From: Gammaproteobacteria bacterium
GTDB lineage: Bacteria; Pseudomonadota; Gammaproteobacteria; JAJPIJ01
Reading direction: 5' to 3'
DNA: 64,000 bases
Assembly: GCA_035501935.1 (NCBI GenBank)
Contig: DATJVC010000003.1
Span: 1-64,000, forward strand
Shown: positions 9,588 to 22,787 of the stretch, in pieces
How the letters are laid out: each line of letters starts with the position of its first letter
Position numbering within the stretch: position 1 is the first letter of the stretch
Position numbers and translations under genes: made by a program
The notes under the pieces: generated by a model
Databases searched by the model: none
The model's input: only the letters and a program-made list of their open reading frames with translations
What the model was told of the DNA's origin: nothing

Positions 9588-9928
9588 GCGATCTGTATTC
9601 CCCCGTCCTGTCTGACCATCACGGGCAGCGGACGCAGCCGCGCGCCACGGCAGGGGCCGGCGATGCAATAACCGTCCTCGATGCGAAACAAGGCATCGTG
9701 ATTCGAACAATGGATGTATTCGCCGCCGGGATCCATGAATTGATCTTTTTGCCAGTCCAGGTTCAGCCCCTTGTGCGGGCAGACATTGTGGTAGGCATAT
9801 ACAGCTGAACCATTCCGCACGATGAAGATGGACAGGAGGGCGTGATCCCGTTCTACAATGAAACCCCGCCCGGAACGATCCGGAATGTCCTCCAGCCGGC
9901 AGGGGGTCATCCCGGTTGACTTTTGCAT
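9584..9928 (-). CDS. Rieske [2Fe-2S] domain protein
   Basis: The 114-aa protein is a single Rieske domain with both cluster-binding boxes: CPHKG and CSNHDALF, giving two Cys and two His ligands. There is no signal peptide or membrane anchor, so it is likely a cytoplasmic ferredoxin-like protein of the dioxygenase/NirD type and not a bc1 subunit. It is convergent with leuD and lies just downstream of a c-type cytochrome gene on the same strand. Its redox partner is not identifiable here. Confidence 0.85.
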   Translation of the reverse strand: MQKSTGMTPCRLEDIPDRSGRGFIVERDHALLSIFIVRNGSAVYAYHNVCPHKGLNLDWQKDQFMDPGGEYIHCSNHDALFRIEDGYCIAGPCRGARLRPLPVMVRQDGGIQIA

Positions 9929-9973
9929 GGCGGTGTCTGGCGTTGCTTGTTCCGTTCCGCCGATGTAAATGAA

Positions 9974-10465
9974 TCAGTTCGGGTATCCGCCGGCTGCCTT
10001 GACCATGTAATCCACGCCGGCCTTGATTTGATCGTCGCTAAGAGTGGGGTTGCCGCCGTGCGGCGGCATGCCTCGAAAACCTTTCATGGCATGTTCATAG
10101 AGTTTGTCGCGGCCCTGCGCGATGCGCGGCTTCCAGGCGAATTTATCTCCGAATTTAGGCGCGCCGTTCATGCCGGCCTCGTGGCAGGCCATGCAAACGC
10201 CGCGGACGATCTGCTCACCGTCTATGGGTTTTGTTGTTGCGGCAACCGGGGCCGGCGGTGGCGCCTCCGCCTTGGCGGGGATGGGCGTCACTTCAGCCGG
10301 TGGTTTTTCAACCACGGCCGCGGGGGCCTGCGGGCTGGCGGATTCCGCGTTCGCCGGAGCGGTCTTCGGTGGCGGGGTTTTGGATGGCGCGCCGTTCTGA
10401 TCTCCTGAACAGGCGGCCAGTGAGAATATGCATAGAACGAACGGCAGAAATCGGCGCGGAGGCAT
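9974..10465 (-). CDS. Cytochrome c5-like lipoprotein
   Basis: The 163-aa protein has a lipoprotein signal (FSLAAC, lipid-bearing Cys near residue 19). A Pro/Ala-rich spacer of about 60 residues follows, then a class I cytochrome c domain with haem site CMACH. A Met in the GFRGMPPHGG segment is the likely second axial ligand. The sequence resembles cytochrome c5/CycB proteins that carry electrons in the periplasm. An AGGGA site precedes the ATG. The Rieske gene follows 45 bases downstream on the same strand. Confidence 0.87.
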   Translation of the reverse strand: MPPRRFLPFVLCIFSLAACSGDQNGAPSKTPPPKTAPANAESASPQAPAAVVEKPPAEVTPIPAKAEAPPPAPVAATTKPIDGEQIVRGVCMACHEAGMNGAPKFGDKFAWKPRIAQGRDKLYEHAMKGFRGMPPHGGNPTLSDDQIKAGVDYMVKAAGGYPN

Positions 10466-10616
10466 GGATAATCCCTGATGTAGACTTGAAATATTATATT
10501 AACACTGGTTGCCCCGAACGGGGACTGAAGAGCGGTGCCGGTGTTTTATCTAGCGCCTCGCGCATGCACGGATTTTTGAGATGAGTTCAAGTACAATTCG
10601 AAACCAGGGTTCACTG

Positions 10617-10649
10617 GCGGGAGTCATCGAAGGATGACTCCCGCTTTCT
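10617..10649 (+). terminator. Strong hairpin in the carAB leader (terminator or attenuator candidate)
   Basis: A perfect 12-bp stem (GCGGGAGTCATC / GATGACTCCCGC, loop GAAG) ends 22 bases before the carA ATG and is followed by a short T-rich run (TTTCT). No plus-strand gene ends upstream, so a simple terminator would have nothing to stop except carAB leader transcription. An attenuation or mRNA-stability role is inferred. Confidence 0.5.
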
Positions 10650-10666
10650 ATGTGTGGAGGAGAGAT

Positions 10667-11797
10667 ATGCGCCCCCCGGCCTTGCTTGCCTTGGAAGACG
10701 GCAGCCTGTTTCACGGCACCGCCATCGGCGCCCTGGGGCGGAGCGTGGGTGAAGTGGTGTTCAATACCGCCATGACGGGCTATCAGGAAATCCTGACCGA
10801 CCCTTCCTATTACCAGCAGATTGTCACGTTGACCTACCCGCACATCGGCAACGTGGGCGCCAATCGCGAAGACGAGGAATCGGCGCGTACCTATGCCAGC
10901 GGCCTGGTGATCCGCGACCTGCCGTTTGCGGTCAGCAACTGGCGGGCGCAGGAATCGCTGCCGGACTATCTGGCGCGGCAGGGCGTGGTGGCGATTGCGG
11001 ATGTGGATACGCGACGGCTGACGCGCATCCTCCGCGATCAGGGGGCGCAGCGCGGCTGCATCATGGCGGGCGAAGGTATTGATGAGAAGGCCGCCATCAG
11101 CGCGGCACAAAAATTTCCCGGACTGAAAGGCGCTGATCTGGCCAGGGAAGTGACCACAGCGAAACCCTACGCATGGACAAAGGGGAGCTGGCGCCTGGAT
11201 GCCCCGGAGGGCAATGCGCCCACGGACAGACCTTATAAAGTGGTGGCCTATGATTACGGCGTCAAGCGCAACATCCTGCGCCTGCTCGTCGATCGTGGTT
11301 GTGATTTAACCGTGGTACCGGCGAAAACGCCCGCCACTGAAGCGTTGAAACAGAAGCCGGCTGGCATTTTCCTGTCCAATGGACCCGGCGACCCGGAACC
11401 CTGCGATTATGCGATTGCCGCCATCAGGGACTTTATCGAAAGCGGCGTCCCGGTGTTCGGCATCTGCCTCGGCCATCAGTTGCTGGGGTTGGCCTGCGGC
11501 GGCCGTACTGTCAAGATGAAGACCGGCCACCACGGCGCCAACCATCCGGTGCTGGAGATCGACACCGGTCGGGTCATGATCACGAGCCAGAATCACGGTT
11601 TTGCCGTGGACGAGGCCAGCCTGCCGCCCACGGTCGGGGCCACCCACCGTTCGTTGTTTGACGGCACGCTGCAAGGGCTGCATTACCGGGGCAAGCCCGT
11701 CTTCGGATTCCAGGGCCACCCGGAGGCGAGCCCGGGTCCGCACGACATCGGTTCCCTGTTCGATCATTTCATTGATCTGATGAACAGGCGGCGCTGA
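10667..11797 (+). CDS. carA: Carbamoyl-phosphate synthase small (glutaminase) subunit
   Basis: The 376-aa subunit hydrolyses glutamine and passes ammonia to CarB, feeding arginine and pyrimidine synthesis. The class I amidotransferase site is clear: nucleophile Cys267 in [11 protein letters not shown] and a C-terminal [10 protein letters not shown] histidine/glutamate. The ATG at 10667 is chosen because GGAGGAGA lies six bases upstream. An upstream in-frame ATG at 10634 falls inside the leader hairpin. carB starts five bases after the stop. Confidence 0.97.
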   Translation: MRPPALLALEDGSLFHGTAIGALGRSVGEVVFNTAMTGYQEILTDPSYYQQIVTLTYPHIGNVGANREDEESARTYASGLVIRDLPFAVSNWRAQESLPDYLARQGVVAIADVDTRRLTRILRDQGAQRGCIMAGEGIDEKAAISAAQKFPGLKGADLAREVTTAKPYAWTKGSWRLDAPEGNAPTDRPYKVVAYDYGVKRNILRLLVDRGCDLTVVPAKTPATEALKQKPAGIFLSNGPGDPEPCDYAIAAIRDFIESGVPVFGICLGHQLLGLACGGRTVKMKTGHHGANHPVLEIDTGRVMITSQNHGFAVDEASLPPTVGATHRSLFDGTLQGLHYRGKPVFGFQGHPEASPGPHDIGSLFDHFIDLMNRRR

Positions 11798-11802
11798 CCC
11801 CC

Positions 11803-14800
11803 ATGCCGAAGCGGACTGACATTCGTTCGATTCTGATCATCGGTGCCGGGCCGATTGTGATTGGCCAGGCCTGCGAGTTTGACTATTCCGGCGCGCAGGC
11901 CTGCAAGGCGCTGAAGCAGGAAGGCTACCGCGTCGTTCTGGTGAACTCCAATCCGGCCACGATCATGACCGATCCGGAAATGGCGGACGCCACATATATA
12001 GAGCCGATCCGCTGGGAAGTCGTCGAGGCCATCATCGCCAAGGAGAAGCCGGACGCCGTGCTGCCGACCATGGGCGGACAGACGGCGCTCAATTGCGCCA
12101 TGGATCTCGTGCGCCACGGCGTGCTGGGGAAACACGGCTGCCAGCTCATCGGCGCCTCGCCGGAGGCCATCGACAAGGCCGAGGATCGGCAGAAATTCAA
12201 GGAGGCGATGACGCGGATCGGTCTGGCGTCCGCGCGTTCGGCCATCGCCCACAGCATGGAGGAGGCCAATGCCGCGCAACCCAAGGTGGGTTTTCCGGTC
12301 ATCATCCGGCCCTCGTTTACTCTGGGCGGCACCGGCGGCGGCGTTGCCTATAATCGCGAGGAATTTGTCGAGATGGTGCAACGGGGGCTGGATGCCTCGC
12401 CGACGACCGAAATACTGCTTGAAGAATCACTGCTGGGTTGGAAGGAATTCGAGATGGAGGTCGTTCGCGATCACGCCGATAACTGCATCATCGTCTGCTC
12501 CATAGAAAATTTCGATCCAATGGGCGTGCACACGGGCGACTCGATCACGGTGGCACCGGCGCAAACCCTGACCGACAAGGAATACCAGATCATGCGCGAT
12601 GCCTCGATCGCCATCCTGCGTGAGATCGGCGTCGACACCGGCGGCTCGAACGTGCAGTTCGCCATCAATCCCGAAAATGGGCGCATGGTCGTCATCGAGA
12701 TGAATCCGCGTGTATCGCGTTCCTCGGCGCTGGCCTCCAAGGCCACCGGTTTCCCGATCGCCAAGGTGGCGGCCAAGCTGGCGGTGGGTTACACGCTCGA
12801 CGAGCTCAAAAACGACATCACCGGCGGCGCCACGCCGGCGTCCTTCGAGCCGACGATAGATTATGTCGTGACCAAGGTGCCGCGCTTCACGTTTGAGAAA
12901 TTTCCCCAGGCCGAGGATCGGCTGACCACGCAGATGAAATCCGTGGGCGAGGTGATGGCCATCGGCCGCACCTTCCAGGAGTCCCTGCAAAAGGCGTTAC
13001 GGGGGCTCGAGACGGGCATGGACGGCCTGAATGAAATCTTCGATGCCAATGAGGATGACCTGACCGCGCTCAAGCGCGAGATTCGCGTGCCGGGCGCGCA
13101 CCGTTTGTGGTACGTGGCGGACGGGTTGCGCCGGGGCCTGAAATCGGAGGAGATTCACGACCTGTGCCGGATCGATCCGTGGTTTCTGGCGCAGATCGAG
13201 GACCTGGTCCGGGAAGAGGAGATCATCCGCAGGGACGGCCAGTCGGCGCTGGACGCGCGCCGCCTGCGGCAGTTGAAGCGCAAGGGGTTCTCCGATCGCA
13301 GGCTGGCGGCGTTGACGGGTGCGACGGAGGCCGCCATACGCGCGCTGCGGGAACGCCACGGCGTGCACCCGGTTTACAAGCGGGTCGACACCTGCGCCGC
13401 CGAATTCGCCACTTCCACCGCCTACCTCTACTCCACGTATGAGGAAGAATGCGAGGCGAGGCCGACCGGCCGCGAGAAGATCATGGTCTTGGGCGGCGGC
13501 CCGAACCGCATCGGCCAGGGCATCGAATTCGATTACTGCTGCGTGCAGGCGGCCTATGCGCTGCGCGCGGCAGGCTTCGAGGTCATCATGGTCAATTGCA
13601 ATCCGGAGACGGTGTCGACGGATTACGATACCTCCGATCGGCTGTACTTCGAGCCGCTGACGCTGGAGGACGTGCTGGAGATCATCCGCGTCGAAAAACC
13701 GAAGGGGGTCATCGTCCAGTATGGCGGCCAGACGCCGCTCAAACTGGCGCGGCCGCTGTCTGCCGCCGCTGCGCCGATCATCGGCACCACGCCGGATTCC
13801 ATCGATGTCGCCGAGGACCGCGAGCGCTTCCAGCAGTTGCTTAAACAACTCAAACTCAAGCAGCCGCCGAACCGGACCGTGCGCAAACCGGGGGAGGCGG
13901 CGCATCTGGCGCAGGAGATCGGTTACCCGCTGGTGGTGCGTCCTTCCTACGTGCTGGGCGGGCGGGCGATGGAGATCGTGTACAACGAGGAGGATCTCAA
14001 CCGGTACATGAACGAGGCGGTGGCGGTGTCCAATGAATCGCCGGTGTTGCTGGATCGATTTCTGGATCAGGCCATCGAGGTCGACGTCGATGCCGTTTCC
14101 GACGGCAAGGATGTCCTGATCGGCGGCATCATGGAACACATCGAGCAGGCTGGCATACATTCCGGCGATTCGGCGTGTTCGCTGCCGCCGTACAGCCTGA
14201 CGCCGGAGATGCAGAATGAATTGCGCCGGCAGATGGTGCAAATGGCAAAGGCCCTGAACGTCGTCGGTCTGATGAATGCGCAGTTTGCCATCCAGGGCCG
14301 GGACATTTATGTTCTGGAGGTGAACCCGCGCGCCTCGCGCACCGTGCCCTTCGTGTCCAAGGCCATCGGCGTGCCCCTTGCCCGTGTGGCGGCGCTGTGC
14401 ATGGCGGGCCGGACGCTCAAACAACAGGGCATCACCCGGGAGGTCGTCCCCGGCTATTATTCAGTGAAGGAGTCGGTGTTCCCCTTCATCAAGTTCCCGG
14501 GTGTGGACGCGCTGCTGGGGCCGGAGATGAAATCAACCGGCGAGGTCATGGGCGTGGGGCGTACCTTCGGCGAGGCGTTTTACAAATCACAGCTGGCCGC
14601 AGGTGTGGATTTGCCCCGCGGAGGACGCGCCTTCATCAGCGTGCGCGAGCAGGACAAGCCGCAGGCGGTGGAAATTGGCCGGCGCCTCAAGGCCCTGGGT
14701 TTTGACATCGTGGCCACGCGCGGCACGGCGGCGGCACTCGGGGCGGCGGGTGTATCCTGTACCCAGGTCAACAAGGTACTGGAGGGCCAGCCGCATATCG

Positions 14801-15021
14801 TTGACATGATCAAGAACGACGAGATCAGCCTGATCGTGAACACCACCGAGGGCAGGCAGGCCATCGCCGATTCGTTTACCATCCGACGCTCGGCCCTGCA
14901 GCGAAAGGTGGCCTATACCACCACCATGGCCGGTGCCATGGCCACGGTACTGGCGTTGGAGGATCAGTCGCGCGGACAGGTCAACCGCTTGCAGGATTTG
15001 CACCGCAGCCTCGGGAATTGA
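11803..15021 (+). CDS. carB: Carbamoyl-phosphate synthase large subunit
   Basis: The 1072-aa protein shows the duplicated ATP-grasp architecture of CarB. Two homologous halves begin with [17 protein letters not shown] and [17 protein letters not shown], each with a carbamate or carboxy-phosphate kinase domain ([30 protein letters not shown]). A C-terminal MGS-like allosteric domain begins near residue 940. The length matches the family. It follows carA directly and is followed after four bases by greA, so the operon probably continues. Confidence 0.98.
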   Translation: MPKRTDIRSILIIGAGPIVIGQACEFDYSGAQACKALKQEGYRVVLVNSNPATIMTDPEMADATYIEPIRWEVVEAIIAKEKPDAVLPTMGGQTALNCAMDLVRHGVLGKHGCQLIGASPEAIDKAEDRQKFKEAMTRIGLASARSAIAHSMEEANAAQPKVGFPVIIRPSFTLGGTGGGVAYNREEFVEMVQRGLDASPTTEILLEESLLGWKEFEMEVVRDHADNCIIVCSIENFDPMGVHTGDSITVAPAQTLTDKEYQIMRDASIAILREIGVDTGGSNVQFAINPENGRMVVIEMNPRVSRSSALASKATGFPIAKVAAKLAVGYTLDELKNDITGGATPASFEPTIDYVVTKVPRFTFEKFPQAEDRLTTQMKSVGEVMAIGRTFQESLQKALRGLETGMDGLNEIFDANEDDLTALKREIRVPGAHRLWYVADGLRRGLKSEEIHDLCRIDPWFLAQIEDLVREEEIIRRDGQSALDARRLRQLKRKGFSDRRLAALTGATEAAIRALRERHGVHPVYKRVDTCAAEFATSTAYLYSTYEEECEARPTGREKIMVLGGGPNRIGQGIEFDYCCVQAAYALRAAGFEVIMVNCNPETVSTDYDTSDRLYFEPLTLEDVLEIIRVEKPKGVIVQYGGQTPLKLARPLSAAAAPIIGTTPDSIDVAEDRERFQQLLKQLKLKQPPNRTVRKPGEAAHLAQEIGYPLVVRPSYVLGGRAMEIVYNEEDLNRYMNEAVAVSNESPVLLDRFLDQAIEVDVDAVSDGKDVLIGGIMEHIEQAGIHSGDSACSLPPYSLTPEMQNELRRQMVQMAKALNVVGLMNAQFAIQGRDIYVLEVNPRASRTVPFVSKAIGVPLARVAALCMAGRTLKQQGITREVVPGYYSVKESVFPFIKFPGVDALLGPEMKSTGEVMGVGRTFGEAFYKSQLAAGVDLPRGGRAFISVREQDKPQAVEIGRRLKALGFDIVATRGTAAALGAAGVSCTQVNKVLEGQPHIVDMIKNDEISLIVNTTEGRQAIADSFTIRRSALQRKVAYTTTMAGAMATVLALEDQSRGQVNRLQDLHRSLGN

Positions 15022-15025
15022 ACCG

Positions 15026-15502
15026 ATGAAAAAAACACCGATGACGGTCACCGGCGCGCAGAAACTGCGCGATGAACTGCATCACTTGAAAACGACAGCG
15101 CGGCCCCGCGTCATTCAGGCCATCGCCGAGGCGCGCGCCCACGGCGATCTGAGCGAGAACGCCGAGTATCACGCCGCGCGCGAGCAGCAGAGTTTCATCG
15201 AAGGTCGCATTGCCGAGATCGAGGGCAAGCTGGCCACCGCAGAGATTATTGACGTGCGCGCCGTCGAGGCCAACGGGCGTGTCGTGTTCGGCGCCACGGT
15301 GGTCATCGTTCATTGCGAGACCGGTGATGAAGTGATGTACCGCATCGTCGGCGAGGATGAGGCGGACATTGCCGCCGGTTTGATTTCCATCGGCTCGCCC
15401 ATTGCCCGCGCGCTCATCAACAAGCAGGAGGGCGAAACCACGGCAGTCGACGCGCCCGGCGGCCGGGTCGAATACGAAATCATTGCCGTACGCTACGAAT
15501 AG
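15026..15502 (+). CDS. greA: Transcript cleavage factor GreA
   Basis: The 158-aa protein has the GreA N-terminal coiled coil with the acidic tip ([17 protein letters not shown]) that enters the RNA polymerase secondary channel, then the C-terminal FKBP-like domain ([15 protein letters not shown] ... [14 protein letters not shown]). It rescues backtracked polymerase by stimulating transcript cleavage. The ATG at 15026 overlaps the carB end region. Placement after carAB is common in this bacterial class. Confidence 0.96.
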   Translation: MKKTPMTVTGAQKLRDELHHLKTTARPRVIQAIAEARAHGDLSENAEYHAAREQQSFIEGRIAEIEGKLATAEIIDVRAVEANGRVVFGATVVIVHCETGDEVMYRIVGEDEADIAAGLISIGSPIARALINKQEGETTAVDAPGGRVEYEIIAVRYE

Positions 15503-15529
15503 GCGTCCCGCGGTCCCCCTTTTCACGAC

Positions 15530-16180
15530 ATGGCAAAATCGGGCAGTAGCAGGCGCTGGTTGCGCGAGCATGAGACGGACCTCTATGTCGGCAAGGCGCG
15601 AAGGGAAGGGTACCGTTCCCGTTCCGCCTACAAGCTGATGGAGATCAGCGCGCGCGACAAACTATTCAAACCGGGCATGACAGTGGTGGACTTGGGCGCC
15701 GCGCCCGGCGGCTGGAGCCAGGTGGCGCAGCGTCTGGTGGGCCCGAATGGCCGCGTGATCGCCACTGATCTGCTGGACATGCCCTCCGTGCCCGGCGTGA
15801 CGTTTATTTCGGGCGATTTTACCGAGCCCGCCGTCAATGAGGCGGTGTCGCGGGCGGTCGGCGAAGCGGGGGCCGACCTTGTTTTATCGGATCTGGCCCC
15901 CAATATGAGTGGAATGAAGGCCGTGGATCAGGCACGCAGCATGAATCTGGCGGAATGCGCGTTTTTCTGCGCCCAAAGGGTGCTGAAATCCGGCGGCAGT
16001 TTTCTCGTCAAATTGTTTCAGGGCGAAGGTTTCGAAGCATACGTGCGCGAGTTGCGCCAGCGGTTCACCAGGGTGGTGATACGCAAGCCGCAGGCCTCAC
16101 GCGGCAGATCCAGTGAAACCTACGTACTGGGGCTGGGTTACAGGCCCAAGGAACAACGCTTCTGCGGAAATGGTGTATAG
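15530..16180 (+). CDS. rlmE: 23S rRNA 2'-O-ribose methyltransferase RlmE (FtsJ)
   Basis: The 216-aa SAM-dependent methyltransferase modifies U2552 of 23S rRNA. It shows RSRSAYKLMEI, the SAM motif VVDLGAAPGGWSQVA, and the K-D-K-E catalytic set: Lys in SAYKL, Asp in LSDLAPNMSG, Lys in LVKLFQG and Glu in SSETYVLG. It lies immediately before ftsH, the usual order. The yhbY gene that often sits nearby is not seen in the gap. Confidence 0.96.
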   Translation: MAKSGSSRRWLREHETDLYVGKARREGYRSRSAYKLMEISARDKLFKPGMTVVDLGAAPGGWSQVAQRLVGPNGRVIATDLLDMPSVPGVTFISGDFTEPAVNEAVSRAVGEAGADLVLSDLAPNMSGMKAVDQARSMNLAECAFFCAQRVLKSGGSFLVKLFQGEGFEAYVRELRQRFTRVVIRKPQASRGRSSETYVLGLGYRPKEQRFCGNGV

Positions 16181-16223
16181 TGGAAATACATGATTGCAGT
16201 ATTGAGGTAAGGCATTGAAAGAT

Positions 16224-18155
<1,932 letters not shown>

Positions 18156-18166
18156 GGAGCTTCAAT

Positions 18167-18197
18167 CGCCGACCCCCGCTGAACGCGGGGGTCGGCG
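18167..18197 (+). terminator. Hairpin after ftsH
   Basis: A perfect 13-bp GC-rich stem (CGCCGACCCCCGC / GCGGGGGTCGGCG, loop TGAAC) lies 12 bases after the ftsH stop. No clear T-run follows (TTCATG), so it may be a weak terminator or a 3'-end stabiliser that lowers glmM expression relative to ftsH. Confidence 0.55.
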
Positions 18198-18256
18198 TTC
18201 ATGAAGCACGGCGATCCAGTTAGAATCGTCGAAATCGAAATGAGTGGCATGATGGC

Positions 18257-19606
18257 ATGAGTGGCCGCAGGTATTTCGGCACCGACGGTGTGCGCGGCAG
18301 GGTGGGCACGCCGCCCATCACGCCCGACTTCGTCATGAAATTGGGGTGGGCGGCCGGGCGCGTGCTGGGGCGCGGCCGGCGCGGGCGCGTACTGATCGGC
18401 AAGGACACCCGCATCTCCGGGTATATGTTCGAGTCCGCATTGGAGGCGGGGCTGTCCGCGGCGGGCATGGATGTACTGCTGCTCGGTCCGATGCCAACCC
18501 CCGCCGTTGCCTATCTCACCCGTACTTTTCACGCCGATGCCGGCATCGTCATAAGCGCCTCCCACAATCCCTATTACGACAACGGCATCAAGTTCTTTTC
18601 CGGCGACGGCTGGAAACTGCCCGATGATGTGGAATTGGCCATCGAACGGGAGATGGACAGCCCCATCCTGACCGTGGAATCGAAACATCTCGGCAAGGCT
18701 TACCGTGTCGAAGATGCCGCCGGCCGCTACATTGAATTCTGCAAACGCACCGTGGCTTACAACACCAAGTTCGACGGCCTCAAGGTGGTGGTGGATTGCG
18801 CCCATGGCGCCACCTATCACATTGCGCCGGAGGTATTCAGGGAACTGGGCGCTGAAGTGACCACTCTCGGCGCGGAGCCGGACGGGATCAACATCAACGA
18901 TGGCATCGGCGCAACGGACGTACGCCGTCTTCGCCAGGAGGTGCTGGCCGGCAGGGCGGACGTGGGCATCGCCCTGGACGGCGATGGCGATCGTCTCATC
19001 ATGATCGACCGTGAGGGGAACATCGTCGATGGTGATGAATTGCTCTATGTCATTGCCCGTGAACGCCGGAAATGCGGCGTGTTGCAGGGAACGGTGGTCG
19101 GGACGCAGATGAGCAATCTGGGCCTGGAACAGGCCATACGTGCACTCGGCCTCGGCTTCAAGCGCGCCATGGTCGGCGATCGTTACGTGATAGAAATGCT
19201 CAAAGAGGGCGGCTGGACGCTGGGCGGAGAAGGCTCCGGGCACATCGTCTGTCTCGACTTCTCCACCACCGGCGATGGCATCATCTCCGCGCTGATGGTG
19301 CTTCAGGCAATGGTGCTGAATGCCCGGCCGCTGCATGTGCTCAAACAGGGCATGATCAAATATCCGCAGACCCTCATCAACGTGAAACTGGCCAGAAATG
19401 GTGTTGATGTCCTGACACGGAAACCTGTGCTCGATGCCGTCGCGACGGTGGAAAAGGAGCTTGGCAACAGCGGCCGCGTGCTGCTGCGACCTTCCGGGAC
19501 CGAGCCGCTGGTGCGGGTCATGGTTGAGGGCCGCGACGAGGCGCAGGTGAAGCAACTTGCGCAACACATCGCCGCCGTTATTGAGCAGGCATTGATGGCG
19601 GCCTGA
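18257..19606 (+). CDS. glmM: Phosphoglucosamine mutase
   Basis: The 449-aa enzyme converts glucosamine-6-phosphate to glucosamine-1-phosphate for peptidoglycan and lipopolysaccharide precursors. The phosphoserine loop [12 protein letters not shown] places the catalytic Ser at residue 102, as expected. The metal loop ALDGDGDRL and the C-terminal phosphate-binding loop [13 protein letters not shown] are intact, and the N-terminus [13 protein letters not shown] is canonical. It follows ftsH as in many Gammaproteobacteria. Confidence 0.97.
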   Translation: MSGRRYFGTDGVRGRVGTPPITPDFVMKLGWAAGRVLGRGRRGRVLIGKDTRISGYMFESALEAGLSAAGMDVLLLGPMPTPAVAYLTRTFHADAGIVISASHNPYYDNGIKFFSGDGWKLPDDVELAIEREMDSPILTVESKHLGKAYRVEDAAGRYIEFCKRTVAYNTKFDGLKVVVDCAHGATYHIAPEVFRELGAEVTTLGAEPDGININDGIGATDVRRLRQEVLAGRADVGIALDGDGDRLIMIDREGNIVDGDELLYVIARERRKCGVLQGTVVGTQMSNLGLEQAIRALGLGFKRAMVGDRYVIEMLKEGGWTLGGEGSGHIVCLDFSTTGDGIISALMVLQAMVLNARPLHVLKQGMIKYPQTLINVKLARNGVDVLTRKPVLDAVATVEKELGNSGRVLLRPSGTEPLVRVMVEGRDEAQVKQLAQHIAAVIEQALMAA

Positions 19607-19619
19607 TCATCGCGTGGTG

Positions 19620-20594
19620 ATGGATTCACGGATTCGTTTTCACAAAACCGGCGGGCCGGAAGTGCTGTGCGTTGAGGCTGCGCCAGCCGCCGAACCCGGC
19701 ACGGGCGAGGCGCGCGTGCGCCAGCACGCCATCGGCCTCAACTACATCGACATCTACCACCGCAGTGGCCTCTATCCCGTACCGCTGCCTTCCGGCATCG
19801 GTTTGGAAGGCGCGGGCGTGGTGGAAGCCGTGGGCGCCAACGTTGCCGACATCAAACCCGGTGACCGTGTCGCTTATGCCGGCGGCCCGCTGGGCGCTTA
19901 TGCCACGGTGCGAAATATCACGTCGGATCGGCTGGTGAAACTGCCGGATGCAATTTCCTTCGAACAGGGCGCGGCCATGATGCTGAAGGGCCTGACCGCG
20001 CAATACCTGCTGCGGCGGACCTATCGCGTGCAGCCGGGCGATGCCATTCTGATCCATGCCGCCGCCGGCGGCACGGGCCTGCTGGTCTGCCAATGGGCGG
20101 AGGCGCTCGGCGCCACCGTCATCGGCACCGTCGGATCGGAGGAGAAGGCAGCGCTCGCGAAGTCACACGGCTGCGGCCATCCCATTCTCTACAAGCGGGA
20201 GAATGTCGTGGAGCGTGTAAAGGCGATCACCGGCGGCGCCGGTGTGGCGGTGGTCTACGACTCAGTAGGGAAGGACACCTTCATGGATTCGCTCAATTGC
20301 CTGAAACCCATGGGCATGATGGTGAGCTTCGGCAACGCCTCCGGCCCCGTGCCGCCGTTCGAGACGGCGCTGCTGGCCCAGAAAGGCTCGCTCTATCTTA
20401 CCCGGCCGACACTGTTTGCCTATGCGGCGAAACGCGATGATTTACTGGCAATGGCCGCGGAGCTTTTCGAAGTCGTGCAATCCGGCAAGGTGAAGATCCA
20501 AATCCACCAACGCCATGCGCTCAGGGATGCGGTCCAGGCCCACCGCGATCTCGAATCCCGCCGCACCACCGGCTCCACCATCCTTGTGCCTTGA
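19620..20594 (+). CDS. qor: Quinone oxidoreductase, NADPH:quinone reductase type
   Basis: The 324-aa zinc-free medium-chain reductase resembles Qor: GLNYIDIYHRSGLYP, GLEGAGVVEAVG, and the Rossmann motif IHAAAGGTGLLVCQWA followed by YDSVGKDTF. It reduces quinones with NADPH. The ATG at 19620 is chosen over a GTG at 19614. It starts 13 bases after glmM and may be read from the same message. It shares the fold but not the subfamily with the AcuI-type gene at 6345. Confidence 0.88.
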   Translation: MDSRIRFHKTGGPEVLCVEAAPAAEPGTGEARVRQHAIGLNYIDIYHRSGLYPVPLPSGIGLEGAGVVEAVGANVADIKPGDRVAYAGGPLGAYATVRNITSDRLVKLPDAISFEQGAAMMLKGLTAQYLLRRTYRVQPGDAILIHAAAGGTGLLVCQWAEALGATVIGTVGSEEKAALAKSHGCGHPILYKRENVVERVKAITGGAGVAVVYDSVGKDTFMDSLNCLKPMGMMVSFGNASGPVPPFETALLAQKGSLYLTRPTLFAYAAKRDDLLAMAAELFEVVQSGKVKIQIHQRHALRDAVQAHRDLESRRTTGSTILVP

Positions 20595-20607
20595 CGTTCT
20601 TCAGTAA

Positions 20608-21429
20608 TCAAACACCGCGCAGGAGCTCGTTGATACCGACCTTGCCGCGGGTCCTGGCGTCCACCTGCTTGACGATAACGGCGCAGTAGAGGCTGTGACT
20701 GCCATCCCTGGCCGGCAGGTTGCCCGAGACGACGACGGAGCCGGGCGGAATATAACCATAAGTAATTTCGCCGGTCTCACGGTTGAGAATCCTGGTGCTC
20801 TGGCCGATGAACACGCCCATCGAGATCACTGATCCTTCTCCGACCACCACGCCCTCGACCACTTCCGAGCGCGCGCCGATGAAACAGTTGTCCTCGATGA
20901 TGGTGGGGCTGGCCTGTACCGGCTCCAGCACGCCGCCGATGCCCACCCCGCCGCTCAAGTGCACGTTCCTGCCGACCTGCGCGCAGGAGCCGACGGTCAC
21001 CCAGGTGTCCACCATGGTGCCGGAATCGACATAAGCGCCGATGTTGACGAACGAGGGCAGCAGCACCACGCCGGGCGCGATATAGCTGCCGCGCCGCGCC
21101 ACCGCGCCCGGTACGATGCGCACACCGGTCGCCTTCAATTTCTTCGCGGTGCCGCCCGCGTATTTCATCGGCACCTTGTCGAAGTAATTGCTGTGGCCGC
21201 CCTTCATGACCCGGTTTTCCTCGATGCGGAAGGAGAGCAGCACCGCCTTCTTCAACCACTGGTTCACCGCCCACTGGCCGTTCTTCTTCTCGGCCACACG
21301 CCGCTCACCGGTATCCAGCAAATCGAGGCAGTTCTTGACCGCGGCCTTCAGTTTCTTGGGCGCCTTGGCGGGCGTGATCTCCGCGCGGTGTTCGAAGGCG
21401 TCTTCGATGATCTTTTCCAGGTCTCGCAT
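20608..21429 (-). CDS. dapD: Tetrahydrodipicolinate N-succinyltransferase
   Basis: The 273-aa acyltransferase makes N-succinyl-2-amino-6-oxopimelate in lysine/diaminopimelate synthesis. It carries the left-handed beta-helix hexapeptide repeats ([33 protein letters not shown]) typical of DapD. The ATG at 21429 is preferred because AGGAAGG lies eight bases upstream and the codon sits one base past the dapC stop. A TTG at 21453 would overlap dapC. It is the second gene of a dapC-dapD unit. Confidence 0.96.
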   Translation of the reverse strand: MRDLEKIIEDAFEHRAEITPAKAPKKLKAAVKNCLDLLDTGERRVAEKKNGQWAVNQWLKKAVLLSFRIEENRVMKGGHSNYFDKVPMKYAGGTAKKLKATGVRIVPGAVARRGSYIAPGVVLLPSFVNIGAYVDSGTMVDTWVTVGSCAQVGRNVHLSGGVGIGGVLEPVQASPTIIEDNCFIGARSEVVEGVVVGEGSVISMGVFIGQSTRILNRETGEITYGYIPPGSVVVSGNLPARDGSHSLYCAVIVKQVDARTRGKVGINELLRGV

Positions 21430-21430
21430 G

Positions 21431-22636
21431 TCATTTCCTTCCTGCGGTTTCAACGAATTCTTTTATGCGGTGCGCGGCCTCGACGCATTGAGCAAGCGGC
21501 GGCACCAGCGCCATTCTGACACGCCGCGCGCCGGGATTCATGCCATGCGCCTCGCGGGCCAGATAAGTGCCGGGCAGCACCGTGACATTCTGTTGCGTCA
21601 GCAGGCCACTGGCGAAAGCAACATCGTCCATCGGCAGCTCCGGCCAGAGATAAAATCCCCCCTCCGGGCGCTCGACCTTGAGCGCGGACTTCAGTATGGG
21701 CAGCACCGCGTCGTATTTCTGCCGGTAGAGCCGGCGGTTCTCGATGACATGCGCCTCGTCGCTCCAGGCAGCGCAGCTGGCATGCTGGGTGGGCAGCGGC
21801 AGGGCGCAGCCATGATAGGTGCGGTAGCGCAGGAATTTTTCCAGCAGATCGGCGTCACCGGCAACGAAGCCGGAACGCAATCCCGGCACGCTGGAGCGCT
21901 TCGACAGGCTGTGGAATACGATGCAGCGGCGGTAATCCGTGCGGCCCGCTTGCGCCGCGATTTGCAACAAGCCGGCCGGCGGCTTCTCCTCGCGCTGATA
22001 AATTTCCGAATAGCATTCGTCGGCCGCGATGATGAAATCGAATTGATCGGCCAGCGCGAACGCCTGTTCGTAGAGCGCACGGTTGAGGACGTTGCCGGTG
22101 GGATTACCCGGCGAACAGAGATACAGCAACTGGCAGCGTTGCCAGATTCCCTCCGGCACCGATTTGAGATCGGGCGTGTACTGATTCGCCGCCGTGCAGT
22201 TGAGAAAACAGGGTGTCGCGCCCGCAAGCAGCGCCGCGCCTTCGTAGATTTGGTAGAACGGATTGGGCATGACCACGACGGGGGCGGCGCGTGTGCGATC
22301 CACGACGCATTGCGCGATGGCGAATAATCCTTCGCGCGTGCCGCTGACCGGCAGCACGTGTCGCTCGGCGGTCAACGTGTGCGTGGGCAGCTTGAACCGT
22401 TGCCTGAGCCAGCGGGCCAGAGCAGTGCGCAGTTCATCGCTGCCGCGCGTGGTCGGATACTTCGCCATTTTTGGCAGATGCCGGGTCATGGCCTGCAAAA
22501 TAAACGGCGGTGTCTCGTGCTGCGGCTCGCCGATGGAGAGATCGATGGCGGATTTCGGCGCAGGACGCACGGCGGCCTTGAGCTGCGCCAGTTTTTCAAA
22601 CGGGTAGGGCTGAAGGCGCGATAAGGCGTCGTGCAT
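21431..22636 (-). CDS. dapC: Succinyldiaminopimelate transaminase
   Basis: The protein has about 401 aa as a class I/II PLP aminotransferase. It shows [34 protein letters not shown] and the PLP lysine in [17 protein letters not shown]. It transfers an amino group from glutamate in the succinylase branch of the lysine pathway, consistent with dapD directly downstream. The start is uncertain. ATG at 22636 ([13 protein letters not shown]) fits homologues by eye, but no clear ribosome binding site is visible. The frame is open to 22702. Confidence 0.9.
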   Translation of the reverse strand: MHDALSRLQPYPFEKLAQLKAAVRPAPKSAIDLSIGEPQHETPPFILQAMTRHLPKMAKYPTTRGSDELRTALARWLRQRFKLPTHTLTAERHVLPVSGTREGLFAIAQCVVDRTRAAPVVVMPNPFYQIYEGAALLAGATPCFLNCTAANQYTPDLKSVPEGIWQRCQLLYLCSPGNPTGNVLNRALYEQAFALADQFDFIIAADECYSEIYQREEKPPAGLLQIAAQAGRTDYRRCIVFHSLSKRSSVPGLRSGFVAGDADLLEKFLRYRTYHGCALPLPTQHASCAAWSDEAHVIENRRLYRQKYDAVLPILKSALKVERPEGGFYLWPELPMDDVAFASGLLTQQNVTVLPGTYLAREAHGMNPGARRVRMALVPPLAQCVEAAHRIKEFVETAGRK

Positions 22637-22787
22637 GGCGCGGAGGAATGGGGTTTGCGAGCTAGAAAAGGCGGCCAGTATAGGCGATGCCTTCCGGCTC
22701 ACCTATAGGTTCAACAGTGGCTTTCAGGTATCCTTGTCGCCCTTTGGTGGCGGGAATTCAAACTAAAATTTTAGATTTCATAGGCTT

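Noticed and set aside
10592-10597. TACAAT as a -10 box for carA
   Set aside because: The position is plausible for the leader, but the -35 region is a poor match, so the call is not supportable.
11764-14424. Long minus-strand frames opposite carB
   Set aside because: They overlap a full-length, motif-complete carB on the other strand and look like shadow translations.
21188-22327. 379-aa plus-strand frame opposite dapD/dapC
   Set aside because: It is a shadow of two conserved minus-strand enzymes with intact active-site motifs.
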